A stretch of DNA of 64,000 bases, taken from NCBI GenBank assembly GCA_003117195.1, contig BDSI01000006.1, positions 744,001 to 808,000 of the forward strand, read 5' to 3'. The notes beneath the pieces are model-generated. The model was given only the letters and a program-made list of their open reading frames with translations, was not told where the DNA came from and made no database searches. Of this stretch, positions 11,700-33,826 are shown one piece after another; positions within the stretch are counted from its first letter, which is position 1; each line of letters opens with the position of its first letter. Made by a program: the position numbers and the translations under genes. The DNA is from Eudorina sp. 2006-703-Eu-15. Taxonomy: Eukaryota > Chlorophyta > Chlorophyceae > Chlamydomonadales > Volvocaceae.

Positions 11700-14600
11700 C
11701 TACTTGACCTCCTTGAACTCGACGTCGATCACAGCCCCGCGGCCGCCCGTACGGCCGTCGGGTCCCCGGCCGCTGTCGTCCACCAGGATGACCGCCCCCT
11801 CGCTGGTGCGCACCTGCAGACCGGTACCCCCACAGGTGACAGCCAGACAGACAGTCAGACAGACGGACGGGCAGACGGACGGACAGTGTAACAGAAACAT
11901 GTGGCTGCCGGCGTAGCAGGACCGCGCTGATGTGATTGGATGAATGAATAGATGGATGTCAATGTGGTGGATGCGACGCAACAATTGCAACGGTACGTCT
12001 GTGTTTGCAGAAGAGACCCGATGTGCACGAGGGGATGGGTGGGCGGGTCCAGCTCATCACCACTGTGTCACCGCTCCTCCACTCAGGTTCCTCAGAGCGC
12101 TGCCGTGGTTGTGGTTGTGCGCGCCGCTCGGAGCAAATGGCGCGCAATGTGCGCCACGGCAGGATGCCGTTCCTCGCGACGGACGGCCTGTGCACTGCCC
12201 CCCCCCGAATCCGTGCGTCCTAGTTGGGCCGCCGCCTCTAAGGTGCACCCCCGTCCAACAACCCGACCCGCCTCTTGCCCCGCGATGCGCCCCAGGTGGG
12301 GCATAATGCGCCCAGGAGTCGGTGTGTGCATCCATCCCAAGTTCCCTGGCATAACACGTTTTCTCCTCTTCGTTTTAACCGCACTTTCCCCAGGAAGAAC
12401 CCCCATGTCAAGAAGAACCCTTTCCCCTGTCCAGGAATCGACCGCGCAACATGCAAGGCAAGACACGAAGGGCAAGGAAATGGTGTATGGATGTGAAAGG
12501 ACTTACACCGCACCTCTGCCCGAGACCCACCCACCCTCCCTCGTCCCTCCCTCCTTCCACCCAAAAGAGGCCTCACCGAGATTTGCATCGTCTGGCCGCC
12601 CGACTGCTGCGGACCCTGTACGACGCTGACTTGTGCCGTACCCGAGATCCCCCGGCTGCCGTACACCGGCATCATGAGCGCCACCTGCTTGGTGACCACC
12701 CCGTTGATGGAGGAGCTGCTGCTGGACTGCGACATGAGCGGACCCACAGTAACGGTGCCCAGCCTGATCCGGGGAGGGGGAGGAGCAGGTTGGTTTGTTT
12801 TGGGTTGAGGGTTGAGGGTTGTGGGTTGAGGGTTGTGGGTTGCGGGTTGCAGGATCCGGTCAGAGGGAGAGAGTGAGTTTGCCCATGGAGGGGGGCAACG
12901 GTATCCCGATGTATGAGGGTCCGGGAAGGGGTCCGGGAAGGGGTCCGGGAAGGGGTCCGGGAAGGGGTTCCAAAAGGAGCTGCAGGTAGCCGCTGCGATC
13001 TTCTTCTACCGGGATATGCCGCAGAACATCACTATCTGCAGGAAGAAGCCCCCGAATGGGTTTCGGACGGGTTCCCGATGGGGAACCCGTCGGGTCGCCC
13101 GTCGGGTCAGCGCCCTGCCTGACCGCGGGCCCCAGCACAGCCGGCCGTGCACCGCAACAACCGACGAAAGATGCGCGATGCCCGACAACCTCACGACAAG
13201 GCCCTCTCAACAACCCAAGCCGCCACCTGGTTGCTGGAGCTTCGTTCGCGTTTGGGCTGCCCTCAAGCTGATCGTTTCACTGCCCCCCAAGTCCGGGCCC
13301 GGGGGCCACTCACCGGTCTCGGAGCTTGGCGCTCCCCTGCGCGCAGCACGCGGTCGAAGGGGGACAATGCGGACCAAGGCACTCGTGATGACTCACCCGG
13401 TCGGGACACGGGTCCACCTTGTGGCGGTTACGCATACATCACCATGACAAGAGTACCGTTGGATGCACCTGATCCCGCCTCTACCTGCCCACTACGGTAT
13501 CACCACTTCAACTGCCGCACGCCAGCATAACCACCGTCATCGCGGTGTGGACACATAGTACGGGTCATGTTATGCTACAGCCGTACGGTACGGCTTGTCC
13601 GACCCATCCTCCGTGGGCCTCTTGCCCGCGCCCCCGCCCTCTTCGCCCCGTGCATCTCCGGCGCTGCAGCCCGAGCTTTAGCGCTGAGGACTTCATTGTT
13701 GCACGCGTCAGGGGTATCAGGGAGGGCTGCCTGACGGCGCGGCCCCCCCCCCGCGCTGCAGCCTACGAGGAGCGCCACGCCGGCTCGCTGCATCCGTAAT
13801 TCCATCCCACAGAGCAAAGAGGGCGCGCACGATACCCGACACCTGCCCCTTGACGACCGAGATCCCTTCCCGACAGACTCTAGGTACCTGCAGCTTGGCG
13901 ACTGCCTCCTCGTACACGCCCGCCTGCTCCCTCGCCGCCTCCTCCAGCTGGGAGGCCAGAGACGAGAGCGCCCCCGACACCAGGCCGCCCACCGCCCGGC
14001 CGATGAGGTTGGGCAGCAGACCCCCGCCCCCTGGAGGAGAGCAGGGGCGGAGAGCAGGGGCGGAGAGCAGGGGCGGAGAGCAGGGGCGGAGAGCAGTGGC
14101 GGAGCACAGCGCGTGGGCGGGGAGGAAAGGGAGCGAAAGGGGGAGAAAGCGGGAGGACGCGGGAGCGCGGAAGCGCGGTACACGGCGCACACCACGTATT
14201 TCTGTCCCTGGGTGCAAGCCGCTACGGCAGTGGGCAATACGCCGATCCCACTGCGCAAGCCAAACCACTGGTGTCATTAGGCTCACTCAACCAAATCTAG
14301 GTTGGACCCAACATCTAGGCAGGCAAAGGTGAACGCGTGCCTGCTCGGATGATTGATTCGATCGAGCAGCGCGGGTAGTTTCCGCCCTGGGGAGCAGGCT
14401 CCGTGCTCGCAAGCCCAACCCGCACCGGGCGCCACGAGGCCCTCTGTCACCCACCCAAGCTCGGCCCCAGGGGCGCCTCTGGTTTCGCGGTGGTGGCGGG
14501 CTTGGCTGACTGCGCCGGGGCGCTGGGCAGCAAGCTGGCGGCCGTGTCCTTGATCTTGCTGAACACAGATCTGTGGCAGAAGGACAAGTGGGGATGTCAC

Positions 14601-15495
14601 GGCTTAGTTCCCGCATTCGGCATTCATGACGGCCTAGGGTCCCCCGCGGGACAGCGGACAGGGCAGGGCACCGCCGTCTCTGCGCTTACGGCCTTTCCTT
14701 GGGCGCGTTGGGCACCACCCGTGATCACGCAGGAAGAAACGCAAGACGCGACAGGCCGGCGTCTCAGCCAGCGGTCAGCGGTCATGGTTAACGTGAGCTG
14801 CGCGCTTTGTTTAATCCATCATCCAAATAGAAGGGACAGCGACAGGGTGCTGGCGGCTGCAAGGGGACGGGACCTGGGCACCAAGGGACGGTCGCGACGC
14901 GGGCAGTGGGCAGGTAGCGGTGCTGCGCGCTAGAGGCAGCGCGGCGGTGTCCCAAAGGTCGCCGATGCGTAGCTACGGCCGTGTGAGTCGATGCAGCCCG
15001 GGCTGCCCGTCCCTCACATATAGGGTTACGTGGGGTGCTGTCCTCCTCGGCCGCGAACGAGGCACAGCCTGGGCTGATACTCCAGCGATGATGCTTCAGC
15101 AATTCATGAGGAAAGGTGTACTTCTGGGGTGCTTTAGGAGGCACATGCCGTTATTCTTCGCGCGTCAGCGAAGGGATGGGGTCTCGGATGGGAAACTCCG
15201 TGTTTCACGTGGACGTGACCCAGGAGCACCCGTAGGCCCGTGTGCTTGTATGGCAGTTTCCCACTACAACGCCGTCAAGAGCCACACACGGTTCTACATA
15301 CTTTGCCACGCCCGCAGCATCCTCCATGATCTCGCCCCAGGACTTGTCCTTGTCGGAGTCGGGCCGGTCTCCTTTACTAGCACGAAGCGACGACAGCTGC
15401 CTCACAACTACCCCCCGAGGAGGGTATTTGGCTGCTGCATAGCTGCGTCCATTGTTGCCGCTGGCGAGCTGACGTGCTAAGTTTCGCGTCTGCAT
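11700..15495 (-). CDS. Mitochondrial Coa1/Tim21-like protein
   Basis: Exons: 15495-15302, 14570-14455, 14030-13888, 13336-13314, 12763-12577, 11813-11700. Phases close exactly to 258 residues. The N-terminus (MQTRNLARQL, rich in Arg/Ser/Ala and without acidic residues) is a typical mitochondrial presequence. A Gly-rich hydrophobic helix follows (LPNLIGRAVGGLVSG), then an amphipathic helix and a C-terminal beta domain with LGTVTVGPLMSQ and a VYGSRGISGTAQV strand pair. This layout resembles the Coa1/Tim21 fold, whose members act in cytochrome oxidase assembly or presequence import at the inner membrane. Exon 4 is only 23 nt, flanked by CAG and GTGAGT, and is required for phase. An in-frame ATG at 15531 would add 12 residues, but 15495 has the better context (ACCATG). 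Exact function is inferred. Confidence 0.75.
11838..11890. repeat. GACA/GACG tetranucleotide run
   Basis: Imperfect GACA, GTCA and GACG units in the last intron of the Coa1-like gene. Confidence 0.7.
12798..12967. repeat. Two adjacent tandem arrays in an intron of the Coa1-like gene
   Basis: 12798-12850 holds degenerate 6-7-mers of GGGTTGA, GGGTTGT and GGGTTGC. 12913-12967 holds four copies of a 13-bp unit, GGTCCGGGAAGGG. Both sit between the 23-nt exon and the exon starting at 12763. Confidence 0.8.
14035..14105. repeat. 13-bp minisatellite at a splice acceptor
   Basis: About five copies of GGAGAGCAGGGGC (plus strand) abut the 3' splice site of the exon starting at 14030. On the minus strand they supply its pyrimidine tract. 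Confidence 0.8.
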
Positions 15496-15721
15496 GGTGA
15501 CGTGGGTGCTCGCAAGCCGAAACAGAAGCATCCGCCAATTTTAATTCTTACATATATCGTATTAAGTTATACACTTTAGTTTGCCGTGAAAATGTATAGA
15601 ATCCGCTTGTCATCAGCCATGCGAAGCCGTACCGTCGTGTCTCACGAACCTTGTTTCACAGAAACCTCTCAAGTTGACAACAAGTGCACAACCATTACAG
15701 TAAAATTCAGATGCCACCAAC
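15496..15721. promoter_or_regulatory. Divergent promoter between Coa1-like and LYR-motif genes
   Basis: 226 bp separate the two start codons. AT-rich stretches at about 15540-15580 contain TATATCGTATTAAG, in contrast to the GC-rich flanks. This region must hold both transcription starts unless either gene has an unseen upstream exon. Confidence 0.6.
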
Positions 15722-16189
15722 ATGCCCTTGCAGTGCGTCCGCCTGATACCCTGCCGTGTATCCAACTTAACTGGTGCTGTGCCGCTGGTACAGCCTCTCG
15801 TGCTCAACCGCTATATATCGGAAGAACAACTTGGAGCTAGCGCTGATCGAGTAACTGACCTCTTTGAACGTAACCTGCTCAAGGCCAGCCGGAAGAAGCC
15901 CGACGAGCCTCGGCCTATCCTGACCACCAGGCGCGAGGCGCTGTCGCTGTACCGGGAGATCATTCGCTACAGCAGCCTGTTCGTGTGGTGCGACGACAAG
16001 GGGCGGTTATGGCGGGACTTGATTCGGGACAGCGCCCGCAAGGAGTTCGAGGCGGCACGATTTGAGCCCGATCCTGAAATCATCAACAAGCTGATCATCA
16101 CGGGCCGTGATTGCGTCCAGCGCACCATGGAATCTTTTGCCGCGCGCGCCAAGAGGTTGGCTGATGAGCCAAAGGGTCCTTACAACTGA
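15722..16189 (+). CDS. LYR-motif (complex 1 LYR family) protein
   Basis: Uninterrupted 155-residue frame. Residues about 72-90 carry the family signature (REALSLYREIIRYS). The helices that follow have the family's Phe and basic residues (LFVWCDD, RLWRDLIRDSARKEFEAAR, then a long C-terminal helix). LYRM proteins are small helical adaptors that bind mitochondrial acyl carrier protein and help assemble respiratory complexes or receive Fe-S clusters. The N-terminal 60 residues are more variable and contain several Arg, which fits mitochondrial targeting. The ATG at 15722 has good context (CAACATG). A short unseen upstream exon cannot be excluded. TGTAA at 16459-16463 is a likely poly(A) signal. 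Which LYRM subtype it is cannot be decided by eye. Confidence 0.78.
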   Translation: MPLQCVRLIPCRVSNLTGAVPLVQPLVLNRYISEEQLGASADRVTDLFERNLLKASRKKPDEPRPILTTRREALSLYREIIRYSSLFVWCDDKGRLWRDLIRDSARKEFEAARFEPDPEIINKLIITGRDCVQRTMESFAARAKRLADEPKGPYN

Positions 16190-16458
16190 AGGTACTTGAC
16201 GGCCCTTATCAGGACCCCACCTGTTGAACTCCAACGAGGAGCCATGCACACACGTCATGTATGCGGGCCTACCGCCAGACCCATTTCGTAACAGCGGCAT
16301 CGTACGTCCGTCCCATCGTACGTCCGTCCACGCATGCGGTTAGGAACCCCTTGTGCGATGCTCCATATCAGGACACGTGTTTATGAGTAGACGTGTGCAC
16401 GTGCTGTGTGGAACCCATCACCCATACCAGGTTACGTTCAACGCAACGATGCAAGAAA

Positions 16459-16463
16459 TGTAA
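16459..16463 (+). terminator. TGTAA poly(A) signal for the LYR-motif gene
   Basis: TGTAA 270 nt after the stop codon; a second copy lies near 16515. The convergent helicase gene ends at 16780. The nearest minus-strand TGTAA for that gene is at 16181-16185, so the two 3' UTRs may overlap. Confidence 0.5.
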
Positions 16464-16779
16464 CTGTTTTATGCTTCACGCCAGGAATTTCTGTTACTAT
16501 GCTGGTCTGCAACTGTAATTCACAACAGTCCGAACGACTCACACAAGTCACGACATCATCCAACAACGGTCAACCTACGTGTTTCCATGTCAGCACATGT
16601 GACATGTCATTGTCAAACAGTGCCGTCGATATGCAAGACCAGTTCTAGCCCGCACGTCCATGACAGACGCAAGCTTCAGGCAACGTAGAAACACCCCGAG
16701 TTGGCGACCAATGCGGTCAAGTCTGCGATCATTTTGGGGGCCAACGAATCCCCTCCACAGCCACATCGTTGTGCTCCTC

Positions 16780-21049
<4,270 letters not shown>

Positions 21050-21456
21050 GTTTAGGATATGACTTAAATTTAATAAACAAACCATATGCAGTAATGCCTG
21101 ATTACATCGGAACCCCGGTCGTACAGCATGCTCGTTTCTCGTACTGGTTAAGTTGGGTCGGGTCGACATCAGCACGGTTCACGGCACCATGCCGGTATGT
21201 GCAACTTTCTTTAATATACAATTCACAGTCCTCCTGACACACGCAAACACAGTATGCCTTAGTCGTTACCGCGTCGCCCCCAGTTGCCGACGGACCTGCA
21301 CAACCGCGGCTCAGGAGTTACTAACCCTCTTGTCATCGCCAGCTTGCGTATCCCTCCAAATGATGGTCATTCGCAATGTGCCGGCACGCACCCGTCGTGC
21401 TTCTCACCAGTCCGGAATGGTTTCGTACATTCACCACGTCGCCCATGTAAGCCATT

Positions 21457-21461
21457 TTACA
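21457..21461 (-). terminator. TGTAA poly(A) signal for the lipase gene
   Basis: Plus-strand TTACA, 407 nt downstream of the lipase stop and 408 bp upstream of the helicase start codon on the same strand. Confidence 0.5.
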
Positions 21462-21867
21462 CCCGACGTGTCTCTTTGTCCCCTGCCCGGCTGTCGGGAC
21501 ACCTTCCAGACACCAAGCAGTGGCGCTGGAACACTAGCGGAACTATCAGCACGTGACGGTCCATGGAGACGGTCGAGGTCAAGAAGGTTGAGGCAGTTGC
21601 GTTGACCCGTCTCGACGTTGAGGAACCCGGTTTGGTTCCTCAAGGACAAGGCAACCATGGCAGAACCATTTGCACGCAAGCTCAAATCCACGCGCTTGTA
21701 AAACCTCGCGCGCACACCAGGTGCAGCGGTGTCGTCCATGGCGGCCGCAGGGACGTGTGCCGACCTGCTCGTTCTCCTGGGGTGGCCGCCAAGGGATGGC
21801 GACCGCATCCAACTACCTGTAACAGCTCTGCCTCGCTCTCCAATCCCCGGCTTGGACTTACTTGGAC

Positions 21868-24108
21868 TTACAACTTTGAGGCTACACCACACCCGGCCGC
21901 GGCTTGCCCCTCGCCGGTCCCTGGGCCCCGCCCCAATCCACACCCGCCATCTCCACCCCCCTCGCCCGCTCCGCTTCCGGCTTCCCGGCCGGGGTGCCGC
22001 GCGCCGTGCTGCCGCATCCACGCCAGCAGCGCCCGCGCGCTCTCCTCCCACTCGGGACCCTGCAGCAGCTCATGGTAGCCGCCCTCCACGGCCCGGAAAA
22101 CTCGGTCCACGCTGGACACGCCGCCCGGCCCCTCCACGAACCGCCGTGCGGCGGGCGCGCTGGTGATCCTGTCGCGGGTGCCGTGGCACACGTACACGGG
22201 CAGCCGCAGCTCCGGGGCCCGCTGCCGCACCTCGGCGAAGCCCCGCAGCATCTCGTTGGCGGTCCGCGCTCGGGTGGGTCCCACCGTGTTGAGCGGGTCG
22301 GCCACGTAGTCGGCCACGTGACACGGGTCGGCGCTCAGGTCCTCGGGGCGCACCGCGGGCACGACGCGCGCGCGGGGGACGACCGCGGAAAGCAGGCCGC
22401 CCACCGCGGCTTGGGTCCTGCAGGCAGGGCAGGGGTGGGCAGGGCCGGGGCGAGTCGGGGCCATGTTAGATGTGATGTAGCGAGCGGGCCATGAGGGCCA
22501 GGTGGGGAGGCCGCGCGGCACCCAACGCCGCACCATGGGCGTTAAACGTGTCCTGCCCCGTTGGGCGGTATCGGGGAGATGGGCCCCAGGTCAGCGGCAG
22601 GTGCCGACAGGCGGAGCAAAGCTGCGCGGGCCGCCGGCCCCACCTCACGACTCCTGACAGAACCTGAGAGGGCAGAGAGGGCAGAGAGCGCTGCACCCAG
22701 CAGTCTGAGTCGAACCTGACAGCTCGACTCAGACTGCTGGGTGCAGCGCTCTCTGCCCTCTCTGCCCACTGCGGTCACCGCCTCAGCCCCCTCGCGCAGC
22801 CCGTCGCGGTCCCTCCGGGGCGCCGCGCCACAGCCCACAGGCCGGTGCTGAAAGCCTGGAACCCATTGTCCTGTCCGCGCAGGAAGTCTGATGCCGTGAC
22901 AACCTGATAACTCCCCGCCCGCCGCCGTCGAGCGCCGACGCGGCACCCCAGTCCCCGACCCCAGGTCCCCGACCTCCTCCCCCCCGCCCCGCCACCTGAG
23001 CAGGGGCGTCCACTCGACGTCCAACGCGGGCGAGTGCAGCATAAGGCCCGCCAGCTGGTCCTGGCGGCGCAGGCACGCCAGCGCCGCAACCAGGCCTCCC
23101 ATGCTGTGACCCAGTAGGAACACGGGCAGCCGCGGCTTGCAGGGATGCGTTACGCGCTGCTGCGGCAGCTGCAGCCGCGGCTGCTGCACCTGCCGCGGCG
23201 TGGTGGCCTGCGGTCCGCTGTGGACTTGCTGGGCGGCCCCATCTACAGCTCCGTCCTGCTGCTGCACGAAGTCCATGAAGTCGCACAAGTCGTCCACCTG
23301 GTGCAGTGCCGGCCGCAGGGGATGTCGTACTGAGTGTAACTTCAGGGCGAGTATGCACAGAGAGGCTCTGATTGCAGGAAGCTCTGGCGGAATATCTCCT
23401 ATATAAACCCATTTTATTTTTTATTTTAAAGGCGGGACGGTTGCAAGTACATTAAAGGGCCGAACGGGACCTAAGGACGGCGAGAACGTTGGGCACAGGC
23501 GGAAGGTGGTAGGTGGGCGCGGTTGGTTTGCGTGCCCTTACACCACATCCCCCCTGGGGCCCCGTTGGTCGAATGCATTTGGTAGTAGGTGTAGCCCTAT
23601 CACACAACGAAAACAACTTCGTAACAGATTCCTCGATACTCCTAATTCCGCCGAATGTTCAGGATTCCGCTGTTTTTCCTCCGCCCGAGCATCAGCGGTG
23701 GGGGGTGCTCTGGCACGCAAGGGCACGCACCAGGTGTGAGTACGAGTTGACCAGCGCACGGTCGTCGGGCGCGAGCGGCTGTGATTCGCCGTGGCCGTGC
23801 GCGTCATATGCGTGAACAATAATGCCATTGTCGGCTAGAAGCCTGCACACTGTGTCGGACGTAGTGGAAAACAGTGTTAGGTATATCTCGAGGGGTTTGG
23901 AACTCGGCGAGACGGTGGTAGGACAGCGGGAAGGGTTTGCTCCTTGCGCACCTTTATCATAGCGACCACAATGCTCCGCGAGGCCATGGTGTAATAATAA
24001 CTGTGCTTCCGCGGGTCGCCTTGCCGGCAGGTATTTCACTGTAAACAGGCGCTGATTCCGACGGTTTGTGAAGGAACCCGTAATTCGTTCAGGTGTCAGC
24101 TCGAGCAT
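21868..24108 (-). CDS. Monoacylglycerol-lipase-like alpha/beta hydrolase with C-terminal SKL
   Basis: Exons: 24108-23952, 23849-23731, 23297-22996, 22417-21868; phases close to 375 residues. Family landmarks are LLLHHGLAEHCGRYDKV (oxyanion-hole HHG), HAYDAHGHGES, the nucleophile elbow GHSMGG (Ser about 157), the acid in CHGTRDRI and the catalytic His in GGYHELLQGPE. Enzymes of this kind hydrolyse monoacylglycerols or lysolipids. A Gln-rich insert of about 40 residues precedes the elbow. After the catalytic His helix come about 35 low-complexity Gly/Ala residues, and then the protein ends in Ser-Lys-Leu, a canonical PTS1 peroxisomal import signal. The stop overlaps a GTAAGT donor; if that were used with the acceptor at 21817, the reading would still be SKL-stop. 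The ATG at 24204 would add 32 unconserved residues. Confidence 0.85.
22670..22767. repeat. Perfect 44-bp inverted repeat (hairpin) inside a lipase intron
   Basis: Left arm 22670-22713 and right arm 22724-22767 are exact reverse complements, separated by a 10-nt loop. The arms begin GGGCAGAGAGGGCAGAG. The structure lies in the 578-nt intron between the exons ending at 22996 and starting at 22417. A transcript of either strand would fold into an uninterrupted 44-bp stem. Confidence 0.95.
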
Positions 24109-24226
24109 TACTAGTCTGCGTGCTACTACGAACGGACAATGATGTCTGTCGGAAGAGTCTCGAAAAAGTGCGTAACTCCGCAACGACCTTCTGCGCTTTC
24201 TCAAGTCACACTAATGCGCGATAACG
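24109..24226. promoter_or_regulatory. Putative divergent promoter, lipase / unknown gene
   Basis: 118 bp between the lipase start and the proposed first exon at 24227. The sequence is less GC-rich than the flanks. It counts as a shared promoter only if the 24227 start is right. Confidence 0.35.
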
Positions 24227-25558
24227 ATGGCGGAAAAGGGAATTGCAGCAAAGTTAGGTGACAGTGTTGGGTTAGCAGAGGCTAAATTAAACATCCCAGG
24301 GTGCACGCACAAAAGTGTTGAAAAGGGTCGCACCTGTCGACGCGGATTTCGTACAGTTACATGGAGAATGGATCGCCCGTCGTCCGTTGCCTCAACACCA
24401 GTTGCCTTGTTCTAATATCGCAACCCTGCTTTACGACCCTGAGCAACAGACTACGGAAGTCTTGAGGCGCAATATCCTCTAGTGTCGTCTTGTTAAGAAA
24501 TGGCGCCCCCGGACGACGACTTTATTGCGTCTGACGCTTTTGGCGACTTCTTCTTTCTAGGCGAGTAAAGCTTGACTTCTGTATGATGCTTTTGCGGCGG
24601 GAAATTCGTTGCACTGCTCAGCCTTGAGACCGTTGAAGCCAGCCTACTGTATGTGTCGTAAGCCTGTTCCGCAGTCATGTTTGTGTTGTGTTGCCAAGCC
24701 ACAATACCATAATGCTCCAGCTGACTGGGACGTATAGAGCTACTTCAGGCTTCGGGAAAATGAAACACCCCGCGGCATGACGCACTTTTTGCAGAAGGTG
24801 CTGTAACGTTGGCAATCCTGTTCGCAGGGACAGTCAGCGGACCTTCCAAATGCGAAAGCTCTCAACGTAAAAGTCCGGTGGGCAGCACCTGCGGTGGCGT
24901 CTTCACCTTCCCCGTGCGGAGTCGCGTATCCACCGCCAAGACAGGACCCCTCGCCTCCGCGTCATCTTCAGACTCGACTGGCAGCGCTGCCTTGGACGTC
25001 ATCGCGGATGTGGCCGCAACGCTCACGCTGTGGGCACCCAAGCAGGCAGCAGCTCGCGAGCTGCGTGAACGCAAGCTCGGGGCGGACACGGACGACCTGA
25101 AAGCTGCCTCCAACGGAGCCTCCATCGACGCCAAGCTTGAAGTCGACCGTGGGGAGCTCCGCGGATATGGGCGCTCCGCGTCCCTGGACACCCGCACCCC
25201 GCCGCACATCCGGGACCAGAGCGGGCCCAACCTCCCCGCTTCGACGGGTCCCGCCGGCGACCAGCCGTCCACTGCATCGACCGCTCAGGACGTCTCGACC
25301 TTGTTGCATTCACAGTACCTGGCGTCGCGCCGCAGCGGCAGCGCCGCGAGCAGCGGCGGAGGCGCTGTCCACCCGCACCACCACCACCACGGCGGCTGGC
25401 ACAACACCGAATGGTGGCGCAGCTTCAGCAGCTCGCGCCTCAACGAGATGGCGGCAGAGGAACCGGACTGGCGCTCACCGGAAATGCGCAAAGTGCCGTT
25501 CACTGGCGGGGCGGAGCCGATGTGCGCGTTGGTGCACAAGGAGGAGGAACAGGTGTAA
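24227..25558 (+). CDS. Unrecognised Ser/Ala-rich protein
   Basis: No family recognised. The main exon 24828-25558 is open for 243 codons. It has an Ala/Leu helix (DVIADVAATLTLW), a charged stretch (AARELRERK), Ser/Pro-rich linkers and a His run (five residues near HPHHHHHGG). It ends in a conserved-looking tail, with HNTEWWRSF and EEPDWRSPEM near the end and HKEEEQV at the terminus. The acceptor TTCGCAG at 24827 requires an upstream exon leaving phase 1. The best candidate is 24227-24257 (ATGGCGGAAAAG with an AG|GTGACA donor), giving 253 residues. An ATGGCG at 24500 also has an ideal context but leaves the wrong phase. The last exon is fairly secure and the first is tentative. Confidence 0.5.
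24493..24678 (-). CDS. Possible small protein, antisense within an intron
   Basis: A 61-residue frame starts at an ATG with a good algal context (AAACATGAC). It has a helical first half (AEQAYDTYSRLASTVSRL) and a basic tail (SPRKKKSPK). A minus-strand TGTAA lies at 24356-24360, about 130 nt downstream. No homologue is recognised. It could be the last exon of a minus-strand gene, a real small gene, or chance. Confidence 0.25.
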   Translation of the reverse strand: MTAEQAYDTYSRLASTVSRLSSATNFPPQKHHTEVKLYSPRKKKSPKASDAIKSSSGGAIS

Positions 25559-26592
25559 GCTTCGAGGCGCCGGTTGCAGGGCCCACCGGGTTCCTTTGCG
25601 TGGTGGGTCTGCATAGGGGCAGGGCGGGCTCGGAGCGCCAACCATTTTGCGGCTCGTGAATACGGACGGCATGCGGCGTTTGTCGTTGGGAGGGCGAAAT
25701 GCGCGACACATGCGCGGACGGCGGGTTTGTGTACTTGGGGAATCCTCGTCTGGAGTACGGCAGGCGACAGCTGGCGTTGAAGCTGTACACAGGGATTCCC
25801 GCGATGACTTTTTGAGGCGGCCGCTGTGTTTGCATAACGGTTTTGATGCTGGTACACTGCGCAGTGGTGGCGCAGATAGTAAGTTTGGCGGCCCCAGGGG
25901 CTGAACTCCCGTTTGTGCATCCCTGTGCATCGAGTTCGAAGGTGTCGTGGCGCACGCTGTTGGCGCCTTTTTCGCATGTTGGCGCCTGTGTTTTGGGGAC
26001 GCCTGGCATCGTCCTTGGAGGATCTTTCAATTCATGTGGACCCTGTGAGGAATACTTCAACGGAGGGCTGTCGGTGCGCGCACCAACAAAGGCTCCGTGG
26101 CATAAGGCCACGTCGCGGTCGGTGATGTACGGTACCGTACTCAATCCTCGTCGTGCCGCACATAGCAGAAGATACTATGATTGCATACAATGCCGGAATG
26201 TGACTGCGTCGCTGTTACTTGTCTTAGTTTCGTTTGTTGTGGTTTGCGTTGGCCCGGCTGGATCGGGGAACCCGAGCGGCAGGCGCAGCAAGGGTGGAAG
26301 TAAGCCACGGACATCCTTGGCGGACAAGGGGCGCTCTAGTTCACTGGCATGGATGCGTCCATCTTGTGAAGCCCGCTGTGAATAGCAGGCGCTGTGCTGT
26401 TATAGCTCTTGGCACCGTACGAGGTCGATGGTTTCCGGATCCATCGTACTTTGTTTCACATCATAGGTAGTTTGTCACAGTTGTTGGTCAGGTGTTTGTG
26501 TTGCTGCCAATTTGCACAAGTGATGCATTGCGGCCTCGGTCATCTATCTTGAATGGTAGAGTAAATAGTGTACTATACTTGCTTTTGCAAAA
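25559..26592. other. 3' UTR and spacer, no gene seen
   Basis: Follows the stop at 25558 and precedes the Deg protease start. It becomes AT-richer toward 26500-26590, which fits a promoter for the downstream gene. The 180-codon frame at 25843-26385 has no domain and no good start. Confidence 0.5.

Positions 26593-33826
<7,234 letters not shown>

Noticed and set aside
12798..12850. GGGTTGA/GGGTTGT repeats resembling telomeric sequence.
   Set aside because: Irregular unit, short, and inside an intron; algal telomeres are TTTTAGGG or TTTAGGG.
25843..26385. 180-codon frame downstream of the unknown gene with a hydrophobic segment.
   Set aside because: No good start, no family match, and it falls in the expected 3' UTR.
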